Origin: Mycobacterium heidelbergense
GTDB lineage: Bacteria; Actinomycetota; Actinomycetes; Mycobacteriales; Mycobacteriaceae
Direction of reading: 5' to 3'
Length of the DNA stretch: 64,000 nucleotides
Assembly (NCBI RefSeq): GCF_010730745.1
Contig: NZ_AP022615.1
Location: forward strand, 4,278,001-4,342,000
Shown: positions 9,220 through 21,755 of the stretch, piece after piece
Position numbering within the stretch: the stretch's first letter is position 1
Layout: the number at the start of each line of letters is the position of its first letter
Notes under the pieces: model-generated
What the model was told of the DNA's origin: nothing
Seen by the model: only the letters and a program-made list of their open reading frames with translations
Databases searched by the model: none
Made by a program: the position numbers and the translations under genes

Positions 9220-12200
9220 GTGATGGGTGATCAACTCCAGCATGCGACCGATGCGCTGCGCAAAGCGCTGGTCCAGGTTGAACGCCTGAAGCGCACCAAC
9301 CGTGCGCTGCTGGAGCGGTCGAGCGAACCGATCGCCATCGTTGGCATGTCATGCCGTTTCCCGGGCGGGGTCGACACGCCGGAGGCCCTGTGGCAGATGG
9401 TGGCCGACGGCCGCGACGTCATATCGGAGTTCCCCACCGATCGCGGGTGGGACCTCGCCGGGCTTTACGACCCCGATCCCGACGCGCGGCACAAGACGTA
9501 TGCGCGCACCGGCGGCTTTGTGGACGGCGTCGCCGACTTCGACCCCGCGTTCTTCGGGATCGCGCCCAGCGAGGCGCTGGCGATGGACCCCCAGCATCGC
9601 ATGTTGCTGGAGCTGTCGTGGGAGGCGTTGGAGCGGGCCGGGATCGATCCCGGCGGGCTGCGCGGCAGCGCCACCGGCGTGTTCGCCGGGCTCATCGTCG
9701 GGGGCTACGGGATGCTGGCCGAGGAGATCGAGGGCTACCGGCTGACCGGCATGACCTCCAGCGTGGCGTCGGGGCGGGTGTCGTACGTGCTGGGGTTGGA
9801 GGGCCCGGCGGTGTCGGTGGACACGGCGTGTTCGTCGTCGTTGGTGGCGTTGCACATGGCGGTGCAGTCGTTGCGTTCGGGCGAGTGCGATCTGGCGCTG
9901 GCCGGCGGCGCGACCGTCAACGCGACCCCGACGGTCTTCGTGGAGTTCAGCCGGCACCGGGGGCTCGCGCCCGACGGACGGTGCAAGGCGTACGCCGGCG
10001 CCGCCGACGGGGTCGGCTGGTCCGAGGGCGGCGCCATTCTGGTGGTGGAGCGGTTGTCGGACGCGCGGCGGCTGGGTCATCCGGTGGTGGCGGTGGTGCG
10101 GGGCAGCGCGGTCAATCAGGACGGTGCGTCCAACGGGTTGACGGCCCCCAACGGTCCCTCGCAGCAGCGGGTGGTGCGCGCCGCGTTGGCCAATGCCGGT
10201 CTTTCGGCCGCCGAGGTGGATGTGGTGGAGGGCCACGGCACCGGGACGACGCTGGGCGATCCGATCGAGGCGCAGGCGTTGTTGGCGACCTACGGGCAGG
10301 ACCGCGACGAGCCGCTATGGCTGGGATCGATCAAGTCGAACATGGGTCACACGCAGGCCGGTGCCGGTGTCGCCGGGGTGATCAAGATGGTGCAGGCGAT
10401 GCGCCACGAGACGCTGCCGGCGACGCTGCATGTCGATGCGCCCAGCCCGCACGTGGATTGGTCGGCGGGTAAGGTGTCACTGCTGACGGAAGCGAGGCCC
10501 TGGCCGGCGGATCACGCACGGCGGGCCGGTGTTTCGTCGTTCGGCATCAGCGGCACCAACGCGCACGTGATCGTCGAGGCCGTGCCCGCGGTCGAGGCGC
10601 GCGAGCCCGGCACCAGGCTCGCGGTCCTGCCTTGGATGGTGTCGGCAAAGTCGGCCTCGGCGTTGCGATCTCAGGCCGCCCGGCTGGCGGCGCACGTGCG
10701 TGCCCACGGTGACCTTGACGCCGCCGATGTGGCGTGGACGCTGGCGGGCCGGTCGGCCTTCGAGCATCGGGCCGTCGTCGTCGGTGATCGGGATCATTTG
10801 CTGGCCGGCTTGGACGAGCTGGCCGCCGACGAGCCCGTGTCGGTCATCCGGGGCAGCGCCGCACCCGCGGGCAAGATCGTCTTCGTCTTCCCCGGCCAGG
10901 GCTCCCAATGGTCGGGCATGGGCGTCGAATTACTCGATACCGCACCGGTATTCGCCCAACAGATCCAGGCCTGCGAAGAGGCCTTCGCGGAATTCGTCGA
11001 CTGGTCGCTGACCGGCGTCCTGCGTGGCACGCCCGGCGCCCCGGGGATGGATCGCGTGGACGTGGTGCAGCCGGTGCTCTTCGCGGTGATGGTGTCGCTG
11101 GCCGAACTGTGGAAGTCGGTTGGGGTGAACCCCGATGCCGTGATCGGCCATTCGCAAGGTGAAATCGCCGCGGCCCATGTCGCCGGTGCGCTGTCGCTGC
11201 GAGACGCCGCACGAGTGGTCACGCTGCGCAGCAAGCTCCTGAGGTCACTGGCCGGCCCAGGCGGCATGCTGTCGATCGCATGCAGCACGGAACGGGCACG
11301 GGAATTGTTGGCGCCCTACGGCAATCGAGTCGGCATCGCAGCGGTCAACGGCCCCTCGGCGGTCGTGGTGTCGGGTGACGTCGCCGCGCTGGAGGAACTC
11401 GTCGGCTTCTGCGCCGACCTGGAATTGCGGACCCGGCGGATCGACGTGGACTATGCCTCGCATTCGGTTGAGATCGAGGCGATTCGCGGTGAACTCGTCG
11501 AGGTTCTGTCCGGTGTCGAACCACGCTCGTCGCGAACCGCATTCTTTTCCACCGTAACCGGAAGCCGCCTGGACACAGCCGGTTTGGATGCCGAATACTG
11601 GTATCGCAACATCCGCCAGACCGTGCAGTTCGACCAGGCGGTGCGCAGCGCGTGCGAGCACGGATACCGAACATTCATCGAATCCAGTCCGCATCCGGCG
11701 CTGATCGCCGGGATCGAACACACGGCCAACGACTGCGCGACCGGCGACGCCCAGGCCATCGTCGTTCCCACCCTGGGCCGCGATGGCGGCGGGCTCGAAC
11801 GGTTCCTGACGTCGGCCGCCACCGCGTTCGTCGCGGGGGTGAGCGTGGATTGGCGCGGCGCCCTGGGCGGGGCGGGCTTTGCCGAGCTGCCGACGTATGC
11901 CTTTGAGCGGCGCCGGTTTTGGCTGTCCGGGGAAGGTGTCGCGGCCGACGCCGCGGGTTTGGGGCTGGGAGCCGGCGAGCACGCGTTGCTGAGCGCGGTG
12001 GTGGAGCTGCCGTCCTCGGGCGGGGTGGTGCTAACGGGCCGCTTATCGCCCAGCTTGCAGGGGTGGCTGGCCGATCACGCCGTGTCGGGTGCGGTCGTGT
12101 TCCCCGGCGCGGGGTTTGTGGAGTTGGCGATCCGCGCCGGCGACGAAGTCGGCTGTCCGGTGGTTGACGAGCTGACGCTGCAGGCGCCATTGACGTTGCC

Positions 12201-15200
12201 GGCCTCGGGCTCGGTTGCCGTGCAAGTGGTCGTCGGTCCGGCCGAAGAGCCGGATCGGCGTAGTGTCGCGGTCTTTTCCCGGGCCGACGCCGGCTCCGGG
12301 TGGGTGTGCCACGCCGAGGGGATGTTGAGCTCCGGGTCGGTCGAGCCCAGCGCGGACCTGTCGGTGTGGCCGCCCGCGGGCGCGGTCGCGGTGGACTCGG
12401 CCGACGGTTACGAGCGGTTGGCGGCACGCGGGTACGGCTACGGCCCGGCTTTCAGGGGATTGACCGCGACGTGGGTCCGCGGCGACGAGGTGTTCGCCGA
12501 GGTGCGGCTACCGGACGCGGCCGGAGGCGTTAGCGGGTTCGGGGTGCACCCGGCGTTACTCGACGCGGCGATGCACGCCTTGGTGATGGGCGGGGCCGCG
12601 GGTCACCAAACGGCCGACCAGGCCGAAGAAGTGATGTTGCCGTTCTCTTGGCAGGGCGTGTCGTTGCACGCCGCGGGCGCCTCGGCGGTGCGGGCGCGCA
12701 TCGCGCCCGCGGGTCCTGCAGGTTCTTCTAAGGTCTCGATCGAGCTCGCCGACGGGTTGGGGCTGCCGGTGTTGTCGGTGGGCGCGATGGTGGCCCGCCC
12801 GGTGAGCGAGCGGCAGCTGCGGGCGGCAGTGTCGGGCTCGGGCCCGGACCGGCTGTTCGAGGTGGTCTGGTCGCCGGCGGCAACACCCGCGGCGGTCGGC
12901 GCCAACCCGGCCCCGTCACACCGGCTGCTCGAATCCCTTGCCACTGACCAAGGCCCGGTGCCGGGAACCCATCAGCGCACCCATCAGGTGCTGGCTGCCG
13001 TGCAGTCGTGGCTGACCGAGCGTGACTCCGGAGCACTGGTCGTGGCGACGCGGGGCGCGATGGGGCTGGCGGGGGAGGACGTCACCGATTTGGCCGGCGC
13101 GGCGGTGTGGGGGCTGGTGCGCTCGGCGCAGACCGAGCATCCCGGCCGGATCGTGCTGGTGGATTCCGATGCGCCCCTTGACGATGACGCGATAGCGACC
13201 GTGTTGGCGGTCGGTGAGCCTCAGGTGTTGCTGCGCGGCGGCACGGTCTACACCGCGCGGGTGCGTGGCAGCCGTGCGGTCGACGGCATCTTGGCGCCTC
13301 CGGGCGACGGACCCTGGCGGCTGGGCATCAGCAGTGCGGGCACCTTCGAAAACCTGCGTCTGGAGCCGGTTCCCAACGCCGACGCGCCACTAGAGCCAGG
13401 CCAGGTTCGGGTGGCTGTTCGCGCCATCGCCGCAAACTTCCGCGACGTCATGATCACCCTGGGCATGTTCACCCACGACGCGCTCATCGGCGCCGAAGGC
13501 GCCGGCGTGGTGGTCGAAGTCGGACCGGCGGTGACCGAATTCGCGGTCGGTGATTCGGTGTACGGATTCTTCCCCGACGGCAGCGGCACACTGGTCGCCG
13601 CCGACCCCCGGGTGTTGCGTCCGATGCCCGCCGACTGGTCCTACGCCGAAGCCGCCGCTATATCGGCCGTTTTCACCACCGCGTACGTGGCGTTTGTGCA
13701 CCTGGCCGCTGTCAAGCCGGGGCAGCGGGTGTTGGTGCACGCCGCCGCCGGCGGGGTGGGGATGGCGGCGGTCCAGCTGGCTCGCCATTTGAGGCTCGAG
13801 GTGTTCGCAACCGCCAGCCGCGGTAAGTGGGACACCTTGCGGGCCATGGGCTTTGACGACGACCACATCTCGGATTCACGCAGTCTGGAGTTCGAGGACA
13901 AGTTCCGGGCGGTCACCGGCGGCCGCGGCATGGATGTGGTGTTGGACTCGCTGGCCGGTGAATTCGTCGATGCCTCACTACGTCTGGTCGCCCCGGGCGG
14001 GGTGTTTTTGGAGATGGGCAAGACCGACATCCGCGACCCCGATGCGGTCGCCCAGGAATACCCCGGTGTGCGCTACCGCGCCTTCGACCTGTTCGAGCCG
14101 GGCCGTGCACGGATACACCAGCACATGCTCGATCTCGCCGAACTGTTTGACGCCGGAGTGCTGCGGCCGTTGCCGGTGACGACGTTTGATGTGCGACGCG
14201 CGCGTACCGCGTTGCGGTATCTGAGTCAGGCCCGCCACATCGGCAAGGTCGTAATGACCATGCCTTCCGGGCCGGGCGGTGGGCTGGCTGCCGGAACGGT
14301 ATTGATCACCGGTGGGACCGGGATGGCGGGTTCCACGCTGGCCCGTCACCTGGTGGCGCGGCATGGTGTTCGGGACTTGCTGCTGCTGAGCCGGCGCGGT
14401 CCGGATGCGCCGGGGTCTGCGGAATTGGTTGCCGAGTTGGAGGCCGCCGGGGCCCGGGCGCGGGTGGTCGCGTGCGACGCGGCCGACCGTCAGGGGCTGG
14501 CGAGGGTGATCGCCGAAATCCCGGTGCGGCGGCCGCTGTCGGGCGTCATTCACGCTGCCGGCGTGCTCGACGACGCGGTGGTCACCTCGCTGACCCCCGA
14601 GCGGGTGGACACGGCGCTGCGGGCCAAGGTGGATGCGGCGTGGAACCTGCACGAGCTCACCCGTGACCTGGATGTGTCTGCGTTTGTGATGTTTTCGTCG
14701 ATGGCCGGGCTGGTGGGTTCGTCGGGTCAGGGCAACTACGCCGCGGCCAACTCGTTCCTCGACGGGCTGGCCGCGCATCGGCGGGCCCACGGACTGCCCG
14801 CGATCTCGTTGGCGTGGGGGCTGTGGGATCAGGCGAGCGCCATGACCGGCGGACTGGACGCCGCCGACCTCGCCCGGCTGGGTCGCGACGGGATCTTGGC
14901 GTTGTCGTCGGACGAAGCGATGGAATTGTTCGACACCGCACTGATCATCGACGAGCCGTTCATGGCGCCCGCCCGCATCGACCTGACCGCGCTGCGCGCC
15001 CACGCGGCCGCGGTGCCGCCGATGTTCACCGACCTGGTCAACGCGCCGACCCGGCGCCGGGTCGACGACTCGCTGGCGGCCGCCAAGTCGAAATCCGCTC
15101 TGGCGCACCGTCTGCAGGGGCTGTCCGAACCCGAACAGCACGCCGTGCTGCTGGATCTGGTCCGCTTGCACATCGCGACCGTGTTGGGAAATACCAGTCC

Positions 15201-18200
15201 TGAGACGATCGACCCGGACAGGGCGTTCCAGGACCTGGGATTCGACTCGCTCACCGCGGTCGAAATGCGTAACCGGCTGAAAACGGCTACCGGACTGTCG
15301 CTTTCGCCGACACTCATCTTCGACTATCCGACACCGAGCGGCCTGGCCAACTACATCCGTGGCGAACTCGCCGGAGCCCCACAAGAAATCAAACACACCC
15401 CGGCCGTTCGCGCCGCCGGCGATGACCCGATCGTGATCGTCGGCATGTCGTGCCGATACCCGGGCGGGGTGGGTTCACCCGACGACCTGTGGGACATGCT
15501 GGCCCAGGGCCGCGACGTGCTCTCCGATTTCCCGAGCGATCGCGGCTGGAACCTGGCCGGCCTGTACAACCCGGATCCCGATGTCCCGGGCACCTGCAAC
15601 ACCCGCACCGGTGGCTTCGTGGACGGTGTCGCGGACTTCGATCCCGCGTTCTTCGGGATCGCGCCGAGCGAGGCGCTGGCGATGGATCCCCAGCAGCGCA
15701 TGTTCCTGGAGCTGTCCTGGGAAGCCTTGGAGCGAGCGGGAATCGAACCCGGCGGGCTGCGGGGCAGCGCCACCGGCGTGTTCGCCGGTGTGTATACCCA
15801 GGGCTACGGCATGGGCGCCGCGGACGCCGTGGAGGGCTTCCGGCTCACCGGGCAGTCGACGAGCGTGGCGTCGGGTCGGGTGGCGTATGCGCTGGGGTTG
15901 GAGGGCCCGGCGGTGTCGGTGGACACGGCGTGTTCGTCGTCGCTGGTGGCGTTGCACATGGCGGCGCAGTCGCTGCGCTCCGGCGAGTGCGATCTGGCGC
16001 TGGCCGGCGGCGTCACGGTCAACGCCACGCCCGACATCTTTGTGGAATTCAGCCGCATGCGCGGGCTGGCCCCCGACGGCCGGTGCAAGGCCTACTCGGA
16101 AGCCGCCGACGGCACCGGATTCTCCGAGGGCGGCGGCATGCTCGTGATGGAACGGCTCTCGGATGCGCGGCGCCACGCCCATCCGGTGTTGGCGGTGGTG
16201 CGGGGCTCGGCGATCAACCAGGATGGCGCGTCCAACGGTCTGACCGCGCCCAACGGTCCGTCGCAGCAGCGGGTGGTGCGGTCGGCGCTGGCCAGTGCCG
16301 GGTTGTCGGCGGCCGAGGTTGACGTGGTGGAAGGCCACGGCACCGGGACGACGTTGGGCGATCCCATTGAGGCGCAGGCGTTGTTGGCGACCTATGGGCA
16401 GGACCGGGGTTCGGGCGAGCCGCTGTGGCTGGGCTCCATCAAGTCGAACATGGGTCACACCCAGGCCGCCGCCGGTGTCGCCGGTGTGATCAAGATGGTG
16501 CAGGCGATGCGCCATCGGATGTTGCCGGCCACATTGCATGTCGACGAGCCGAGCCCGCACGTGGACTGGTCCGCGGGGTCGGTGTCGCTGCTGACTGAGG
16601 CGCGGCCGTGGCCGGCGGTGGGCCGGGCGTATCGGGCCGGCGTGTCGTCGTTCGGGATCAGCGGCACCAACGCGCACGTGATCATCGAGGCGGCGCCCGC
16701 CGAATGCGAACGCGTCGTGGAGCATCCGAAGGTTCCGGTGCTGCCGTGGGTGGTCTCGGCGAAGTCGGCGGCTGCGTTGGGATCTCACGCGGCTCGGTTG
16801 GCGGACTATGTACGCGCGCATGATGATCTTGACGTCGCCGACGTGGCCTGGTCGTTGGCGGGCCGGTCAAACTTCGAGCATCGCGCCGTCGTTGTCGGTG
16901 GTGATCGCGACCTGTTGCTGGCCGGGCTCGACGAGCTGGCGACCGGTCAAGTCACCTCGGCCCTATGCGGCGCCGCAAGGCCCGGCGGCAAGACCGTCTT
17001 CGTCTTCCCCGGCCAAGGCTCCCAATCGCTGGGCATGGGAATGGGATTGCACGCCGAATATCCGGTCTTCGCCGAGGCGTTCGACGCCGTCGTGGGCGAA
17101 CTGGATCGGCACCTGCTGCGCCCGCTGCGCGAGGTCATCCGGGGGAACGACGAAAACCTCTTGAACACCACCGAATTCGCGCAGCCCGCGCTGTTCGCGG
17201 TGGAAGTCGCCTTGTTCCGGCTGCTCGAATCCTGGGGTGTGCGCCCCGACTTCGTGATGGGTCATTCGATCGGCGAGCTGTCGGCTGCGCACGTCGCCGG
17301 TGTCCTATCGCTGGAGAACGCCGCCGTGCTGGTGGCCGCCCGGGGCCGATTCATGCAGGCGCTGCCGGCGGGCGGGGCGATGATCGCCGTGCAGGCCACC
17401 GAAGAGGACGTGCGGCCGCTGCTGGTGCCCTTCCAACAAGCCAACGTGGGCATCGCCGCGGTCAACGGGCCGGCCTCGGTGGTGATTTCGGGCGCCCAGA
17501 ATGGTGTGGCCGCGATCGCGGACCGACTCCGCGCCGACGGCCACCGCATCCACCAACTGGCCGTCTCGCACGCCTTCCACTCCCCGCTGATGGATCCGAT
17601 GCTCGACGAATTCGGCACTGTCGCAGCCGGTCTCACCATCGGTCAGCCCACCATCCCGATCGTCTCCAACGTGACCGGGCAGCTGGCGGGAGACGACTTC
17701 GCGTCCGCGGCGTACTGGAAGCGACACGTACGCGAGGCGGTCCGATTCGCCGACAGCGTGCGCTTCGTGCACTCGGCCGGCGGCACCCGTTTCCTCGAGG
17801 TCGGGCCGGCCAGCGGCCTGATGGCCTCGGTCGAAGAGTCGCTGGCCGACACCCCCGTGACGACAATGTCCGCGCTCCGCAGGGACCGCCCCGAACCGGT
17901 AACGCTGACCAGCGCCGTCGCGCAAGGGTTTGTCGCCGGCATGGACGTTGACTGGCGCGGCGCGCTCGGCGATGGCAACCTCGTCGAGTTGCCCACGTAT
18001 GCCTTTGAGCGGCGGCGGTTTTGGCTCTCGGGCGCCGGTGCTCCCGCCGATGCCGCCGGTCTCGGGCAGGCGGCCACCGATCACGCGTTGCTGGGCGCGG
18101 TGGTGGAGCTGCCGGACTCGGGCGGGGTGGTGCTGACCGGCCGGCTGTCACCCGGCGAGCAGGGCTGGCTGGCCGACCACGCCGTCGGCGGTGTCGTGCT

Positions 18201-21200
18201 GTTCCCCGGCGCGGGATTCGTCGAGTTGGCGATCCGCGCCGGCGACGAGGTGGGCTGCGGGATCGTCGACGAGCTGAATCTGGCCGCGCCGCTGGTGTTG
18301 CCGGCCACCGGCTCGGTCGCGGTGCAGGTGGTGGTCGGCGGCCCGGACGAGTCGGGTGCCCGTGCGGTGTCGGTCTTCTCGCGTGCCGACACGGGTTCGG
18401 GCTGGTCGTTGCACGCCGAAGGCCTACTGCGCGCGGGCTCGGTGCAGCCGGGCGCCGATCTGTCGGCGTGGCCCCCCGTCGGTGCGGTCCCGGTGGACGT
18501 CGGCGACAGCTATGACCAACTGGCCGAGCGCGGGTACGGCTACGGGCCGGCATTCCGCGGCCTGACGTCGATGTGGCGCCGCGGCGACGAGGTGTTCGCC
18601 GAGGTCGCACTCCCCGAGGACGCCGGAGTTTCGGTGGCCGGCTTCGGTATCCATCCCGCGATGCTCGACGCGGCGCTGCACGCGGTGATCCTGGCATCGG
18701 ATAGCGGCGAGTTCGCCGAGGGTTCGATGCTGGTGCCGTTCTCCTGGCAGCGGGTGTCGTTGCACGCCGCGGGCGCGGCGGCGGTGCGCGCACGGATCGT
18801 GCCCGTGGGCGAGTCGGCCGTGTCGATCGAATTGGCCGACGGGTTGGGGCTGCCGGTGCTCTCGGTGGCGTCCATGGTGGCCCGGCCGGTGACCGATCGG
18901 CAGCTGCTGGCCGCGGTGTCGAATTCGGGGCCGGACCGGCTCTTCGAGGTCGTGTGGTCCGCGCAGCCGTTGTCCGCGGTGCAGCCCGTATCGGTGTCCG
19001 ACTGGGGCACAACGGAATTGGCGACGCCGGACGGTGCGGCGGTTTCGGCGGTGCTGTTCGAATCGGCACCGGTGGCCGGCGACGTCGTGACGGACGTATA
19101 CGCGGCCATGCGCGCGGTGCTGCCGGTGTTGCAGTCGTGGTTGGCCCGCGACGGGGCGGGGACGCTGGTGGTGTCGACCCGGGGCGCGATGGCGCTGCCG
19201 GGGGAGGACGTCACCGATTTGGCGGGCGCCGCGGTGTGGGGACTGGTGCGCTCGGCGCAGACCGAGCATCCCGGCCGAATCGTGCTCGTCGACACCGATG
19301 CTCCGCTGGATGCGGACGCGATCGCGGCCGCGTTGGCGGCGGCCGAGCCGCAGGTGTTGGTCCGGCGTGGGACGATCCACACCGCGCGGGTGCACGGCAG
19401 CCGCGCCGTCGGCGGTCTGTTGGTGCCGCCCGACGAGGGGCCGTGGCGGCTGGGCATGAGCGGTTACGGCACCATCGAGAACCTGCGGCTGGAGCGAATC
19501 CCCGACGCCGACGCGCCGCTGGGCCCGGGTCAGGTGCGGGTCGCCTTGTCGGCCCTCGCCGCCAACTTCCGCGATGTCATGATCGCGTTGGGTCTCTATC
19601 CCGACCCCGACGCTGTCATGGGCATCGAGGGCTCCGGTGTCGTGGTCGAAATCGCGTCGGGTGACGCACGTTTCGCGGTCGGCGACCGGGTCATGGGCCT
19701 CTTCCCCGACGGGACCGGGACGATCGCCACCACCGACCAACGGTTGCTGGTCACGGTGCCGGCCGGCTGGTCACACACCGCCGCCGCAACCGCCTCGGTG
19801 GTGTTCGCCACGGCGTGTTACGCGCTGGTCGACCTGGCCGGCGTCAAGCGCGGGCAGCGGGTGCTGGTGCATGCCGCCGCCGGCGGGGTGGGGATGGCCG
19901 CGGTGCAGTTGGCCCGGCACCTCGGTGCGGAAGTGTTCGCGACGGCCAGCCGGGGCAAGTGGGACACGTTGCGGGCCATGGGCTTTGACGACGATCACAT
20001 CTCCGACTCGCGCAGCCTGGAATTCGAGGACAAGTTCCGGGCCGTCACCGGCAGGACCGGCGTGGCTGGGATGGATATCGTGCTCGACTCGCTGTCCGGC
20101 GATTTCGTGGACGCCTCCCTGCGGCTGGTCGCCCCCGGCGGGGTGTTCCTGGAGATGGGCAAGACCGACATCCGCGACCCCGAGGTCGTCGCCCGGGACC
20201 ATCCCGGCGTGCGCTACCGCGCCTTCGATCTCTTCGAAGCCGGACCCGATCGCATTGCGCAGATGCTCGACGAGCTGGCCGCGCTCTTCGGCGAAGGCGT
20301 GCTGCAACCCTTGCCCGTCACCAGGTTTGACATACGACGCGCGCCGGCCGCATTGCGGTACCTGAGCCAGGCCCGCCACGTCGGCAAGGTGGTCATGACC
20401 CTGCCTTTCGGGCCGGGCGGTCCGCTGGGCACGGGCACGGTGCTGATCACCGGTGCGACCGGGATGGCGGGTTCGGCATTGGCGCGCCACGTCGTGGCGC
20501 GGCACGGCGCGCGCAACCTGGTGCTGATCAGCCGGCGCGGTCTGGACGCGCCGGGAGCCGCGGAGCTGGTGACCGAACTGGCCGCGGCCGGCGCCCAGGT
20601 ACAGGTGGTGGCCTGCGACGCGGCGGATCGTGAGGCGCTGGCCAAGGTGCTCGCCGACATCCCGGTGCAACGGCCGCTGTCCGGGGTGATCCACGCGGCC
20701 GGGGTGCTCGACGACGCGGTGATCTCCTCGCTGACGCCGGAGCGCATTGACGCGGTGTTGCGCGCCAAGGTCGACGCGGCGTGGAACCTGCACGAGCTCA
20801 CCCGCGACCTCGATGTGTCGGCGTTCGTGATGTTTTCGTCGATGGCCGGATTGGCAGGAGCATCGGGCCAGGCCAACTACGCGGCGGCCAACTCCTTCCT
20901 GGACGGGTTGGCCACGCACCGGCGGGCTCACGGGTTGCCGGCAATATCCCTCGCGTGGGGCCTGTGGGATCAAGCCAGCTCCATGACCGGTGCGCTGGGG
21001 GCCGCCGACCGTGCCCGGTTCGGCCGGGACGGGATCGTCGCGATGTCCTCGGCTGAGGCGCTGGAATTGATGGACACCGCCCTGATTGTCGACGAGCCGT
21101 TCATGCTGCCCGCCCACATCGACCTGGCGGCACTGCGGGTCAAGTTCGACAACGGCACGCTGCCGCCGATGTTCGTCGATTTGATCAATGCGCCGACCCG

Positions 21201-21753
21201 GCGTCAGGTCGACGACTCGCTGGCCGCTGCCAAGTCGAAATCGGCCCTGCTGCAACGCCTGGAGGGGCTGCCCGAGGACGAACAGCAGGCGGTTCTGCTG
21301 GACTTGGTGCGATCCAACATCGCGACGGTGCTGGGCAACTCGAGCGCCGGGGCCATCGATCCGGACCGGGCGTTCCAGGAGTTGGGCTTCGACTCACTGA
21401 CGGCGGTCGAGATGCGCAACCGGCTCAAATCCGCCACTGGACTGGCGCTTTCACCGACGCTGATCTTCGACTACCCGAATTCGGCCGCGCTGGCCGGTTA
21501 CATGCACCGCGAACTCATCGGCTCGTCGGAGCAGCGGGCACCGGCCGCCGCGCCCGGTGAAGCCGAAATCCAACGGGTCGTGGGGTCCATTCCGGTCAAG
21601 CGCCTGCGGCAGGCGGGGGTGCTGGAGCTGTTGCTCGCGTTGGCAAACGAGGCCGACGGCGGCGGGCCGGCGGCCGCGCCCGCGGAGAAGGACATCGCGG
21701 ACATGGACCTCGACGACCTGGTCAACGCGGCCCTTCGCGACGACGACGAATAG
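9220..21753 (+). CDS. pks12: Bimodular type I polyketide synthase Pks12 (mycoketide synthase)
   Basis: 4177 residues. Pks12 builds mycoketide, the methyl-branched chain of mannosyl-phosphomycoketide presented by CD1c, through repeated use of two modules. Order seen: N-terminal coiled docking helix (~3-30); module 1 KS (Cys204, His339, His377), AT (GHSQG Ser645, YASH 745-748), DH (His953), ER (~1370-1680), KR (Tyr1840), ACP (Ser2010); module 2 KS (Cys2238), AT (GHSIG Ser2683, HAFH 2784-2787), DH, ER, KR, ACP (Ser4059); C-terminal docking tail (~4110-4177). YASH/GHSQG predicts methylmalonyl-CoA, HAFH/GHSIG malonyl-CoA, giving a methyl branch every second unit. There is no thioesterase or reductase release domain. 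The start is GTG 9220 or ATG 9223, after a GCGAGGG ribosome site. The Rv2047c-type gene begins 2 bp after the stop and is surely co-transcribed. Confidence 0.97.
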   Translation: MMGDQLQHATDALRKALVQVERLKRTNRALLERSSEPIAIVGMSCRFPGGVDTPEALWQMVADGRDVISEFPTDRGWDLAGLYDPDPDARHKTYARTGGFVDGVADFDPAFFGIAPSEALAMDPQHRMLLELSWEALERAGIDPGGLRGSATGVFAGLIVGGYGMLAEEIEGYRLTGMTSSVASGRVSYVLGLEGPAVSVDTACSSSLVALHMAVQSLRSGECDLALAGGATVNATPTVFVEFSRHRGLAPDGRCKAYAGAADGVGWSEGGAILVVERLSDARRLGHPVVAVVRGSAVNQDGASNGLTAPNGPSQQRVVRAALANAGLSAAEVDVVEGHGTGTTLGDPIEAQALLATYGQDRDEPLWLGSIKSNMGHTQAGAGVAGVIKMVQAMRHETLPATLHVDAPSPHVDWSAGKVSLLTEARPWPADHARRAGVSSFGISGTNAHVIVEAVPAVEAREPGTRLAVLPWMVSAKSASALRSQAARLAAHVRAHGDLDAADVAWTLAGRSAFEHRAVVVGDRDHLLAGLDELAADEPVSVIRGSAAPAGKIVFVFPGQGSQWSGMGVELLDTAPVFAQQIQACEEAFAEFVDWSLTGVLRGTPGAPGMDRVDVVQPVLFAVMVSLAELWKSVGVNPDAVIGHSQGEIAAAHVAGALSLRDAARVVTLRSKLLRSLAGPGGMLSIACSTERARELLAPYGNRVGIAAVNGPSAVVVSGDVAALEELVGFCADLELRTRRIDVDYASHSVEIEAIRGELVEVLSGVEPRSSRTAFFSTVTGSRLDTAGLDAEYWYRNIRQTVQFDQAVRSACEHGYRTFIESSPHPALIAGIEHTANDCATGDAQAIVVPTLGRDGGGLERFLTSAATAFVAGVSVDWRGALGGAGFAELPTYAFERRRFWLSGEGVAADAAGLGLGAGEHALLSAVVELPSSGGVVLTGRLSPSLQGWLADHAVSGAVVFPGAGFVELAIRAGDEVGCPVVDELTLQAPLTLPASGSVAVQVVVGPAEEPDRRSVAVFSRADAGSGWVCHAEGMLSSGSVEPSADLSVWPPAGAVAVDSADGYERLAARGYGYGPAFRGLTATWVRGDEVFAEVRLPDAAGGVSGFGVHPALLDAAMHALVMGGAAGHQTADQAEEVMLPFSWQGVSLHAAGASAVRARIAPAGPAGSSKVSIELADGLGLPVLSVGAMVARPVSERQLRAAVSGSGPDRLFEVVWSPAATPAAVGANPAPSHRLLESLATDQGPVPGTHQRTHQVLAAVQSWLTERDSGALVVATRGAMGLAGEDVTDLAGAAVWGLVRSAQTEHPGRIVLVDSDAPLDDDAIATVLAVGEPQVLLRGGTVYTARVRGSRAVDGILAPPGDGPWRLGISSAGTFENLRLEPVPNADAPLEPGQVRVAVRAIAANFRDVMITLGMFTHDALIGAEGAGVVVEVGPAVTEFAVGDSVYGFFPDGSGTLVAADPRVLRPMPADWSYAEAAAISAVFTTAYVAFVHLAAVKPGQRVLVHAAAGGVGMAAVQLARHLRLEVFATASRGKWDTLRAMGFDDDHISDSRSLEFEDKFRAVTGGRGMDVVLDSLAGEFVDASLRLVAPGGVFLEMGKTDIRDPDAVAQEYPGVRYRAFDLFEPGRARIHQHMLDLAELFDAGVLRPLPVTTFDVRRARTALRYLSQARHIGKVVMTMPSGPGGGLAAGTVLITGGTGMAGSTLARHLVARHGVRDLLLLSRRGPDAPGSAELVAELEAAGARARVVACDAADRQGLARVIAEIPVRRPLSGVIHAAGVLDDAVVTSLTPERVDTALRAKVDAAWNLHELTRDLDVSAFVMFSSMAGLVGSSGQGNYAAANSFLDGLAAHRRAHGLPAISLAWGLWDQASAMTGGLDAADLARLGRDGILALSSDEAMELFDTALIIDEPFMAPARIDLTALRAHAAAVPPMFTDLVNAPTRRRVDDSLAAAKSKSALAHRLQGLSEPEQHAVLLDLVRLHIATVLGNTSPETIDPDRAFQDLGFDSLTAVEMRNRLKTATGLSLSPTLIFDYPTPSGLANYIRGELAGAPQEIKHTPAVRAAGDDPIVIVGMSCRYPGGVGSPDDLWDMLAQGRDVLSDFPSDRGWNLAGLYNPDPDVPGTCNTRTGGFVDGVADFDPAFFGIAPSEALAMDPQQRMFLELSWEALERAGIEPGGLRGSATGVFAGVYTQGYGMGAADAVEGFRLTGQSTSVASGRVAYALGLEGPAVSVDTACSSSLVALHMAAQSLRSGECDLALAGGVTVNATPDIFVEFSRMRGLAPDGRCKAYSEAADGTGFSEGGGMLVMERLSDARRHAHPVLAVVRGSAINQDGASNGLTAPNGPSQQRVVRSALASAGLSAAEVDVVEGHGTGTTLGDPIEAQALLATYGQDRGSGEPLWLGSIKSNMGHTQAAAGVAGVIKMVQAMRHRMLPATLHVDEPSPHVDWSAGSVSLLTEARPWPAVGRAYRAGVSSFGISGTNAHVIIEAAPAECERVVEHPKVPVLPWVVSAKSAAALGSHAARLADYVRAHDDLDVADVAWSLAGRSNFEHRAVVVGGDRDLLLAGLDELATGQVTSALCGAARPGGKTVFVFPGQGSQSLGMGMGLHAEYPVFAEAFDAVVGELDRHLLRPLREVIRGNDENLLNTTEFAQPALFAVEVALFRLLESWGVRPDFVMGHSIGELSAAHVAGVLSLENAAVLVAARGRFMQALPAGGAMIAVQATEEDVRPLLVPFQQANVGIAAVNGPASVVISGAQNGVAAIADRLRADGHRIHQLAVSHAFHSPLMDPMLDEFGTVAAGLTIGQPTIPIVSNVTGQLAGDDFASAAYWKRHVREAVRFADSVRFVHSAGGTRFLEVGPASGLMASVEESLADTPVTTMSALRRDRPEPVTLTSAVAQGFVAGMDVDWRGALGDGNLVELPTYAFERRRFWLSGAGAPADAAGLGQAATDHALLGAVVELPDSGGVVLTGRLSPGEQGWLADHAVGGVVLFPGAGFVELAIRAGDEVGCGIVDELNLAAPLVLPATGSVAVQVVVGGPDESGARAVSVFSRADTGSGWSLHAEGLLRAGSVQPGADLSAWPPVGAVPVDVGDSYDQLAERGYGYGPAFRGLTSMWRRGDEVFAEVALPEDAGVSVAGFGIHPAMLDAALHAVILASDSGEFAEGSMLVPFSWQRVSLHAAGAAAVRARIVPVGESAVSIELADGLGLPVLSVASMVARPVTDRQLLAAVSNSGPDRLFEVVWSAQPLSAVQPVSVSDWGTTELATPDGAAVSAVLFESAPVAGDVVTDVYAAMRAVLPVLQSWLARDGAGTLVVSTRGAMALPGEDVTDLAGAAVWGLVRSAQTEHPGRIVLVDTDAPLDADAIAAALAAAEPQVLVRRGTIHTARVHGSRAVGGLLVPPDEGPWRLGMSGYGTIENLRLERIPDADAPLGPGQVRVALSALAANFRDVMIALGLYPDPDAVMGIEGSGVVVEIASGDARFAVGDRVMGLFPDGTGTIATTDQRLLVTVPAGWSHTAAATASVVFATACYALVDLAGVKRGQRVLVHAAAGGVGMAAVQLARHLGAEVFATASRGKWDTLRAMGFDDDHISDSRSLEFEDKFRAVTGRTGVAGMDIVLDSLSGDFVDASLRLVAPGGVFLEMGKTDIRDPEVVARDHPGVRYRAFDLFEAGPDRIAQMLDELAALFGEGVLQPLPVTRFDIRRAPAALRYLSQARHVGKVVMTLPFGPGGPLGTGTVLITGATGMAGSALARHVVARHGARNLVLISRRGLDAPGAAELVTELAAAGAQVQVVACDAADREALAKVLADIPVQRPLSGVIHAAGVLDDAVISSLTPERIDAVLRAKVDAAWNLHELTRDLDVSAFVMFSSMAGLAGASGQANYAAANSFLDGLATHRRAHGLPAISLAWGLWDQASSMTGALGAADRARFGRDGIVAMSSAEALELMDTALIVDEPFMLPAHIDLAALRVKFDNGTLPPMFVDLINAPTRRQVDDSLAAAKSKSALLQRLEGLPEDEQQAVLLDLVRSNIATVLGNSSAGAIDPDRAFQELGFDSLTAVEMRNRLKSATGLALSPTLIFDYPNSAALAGYMHRELIGSSEQRAPAAAPGEAEIQRVVGSIPVKRLRQAGVLELLLALANEADGGGPAAAPAEKDIADMDLDDLVNAALRDDDE
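9319..21504 (+). repeat. Tandem module duplication inside pks12
   Basis: The two modules (about 9319-15380 and 15424-21504) are direct repeats about 6.1 kb apart. Many blocks are nearly identical at DNA level, for example around the KS active site (9793-9840 against 15895-15942) and in the ER/KR parts (13720-14050 against 19855-20170), while the AT regions differ strongly. This makes assembly and recombination errors here likely. Confidence 0.9.
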
Positions 21754-21755
21754 AC

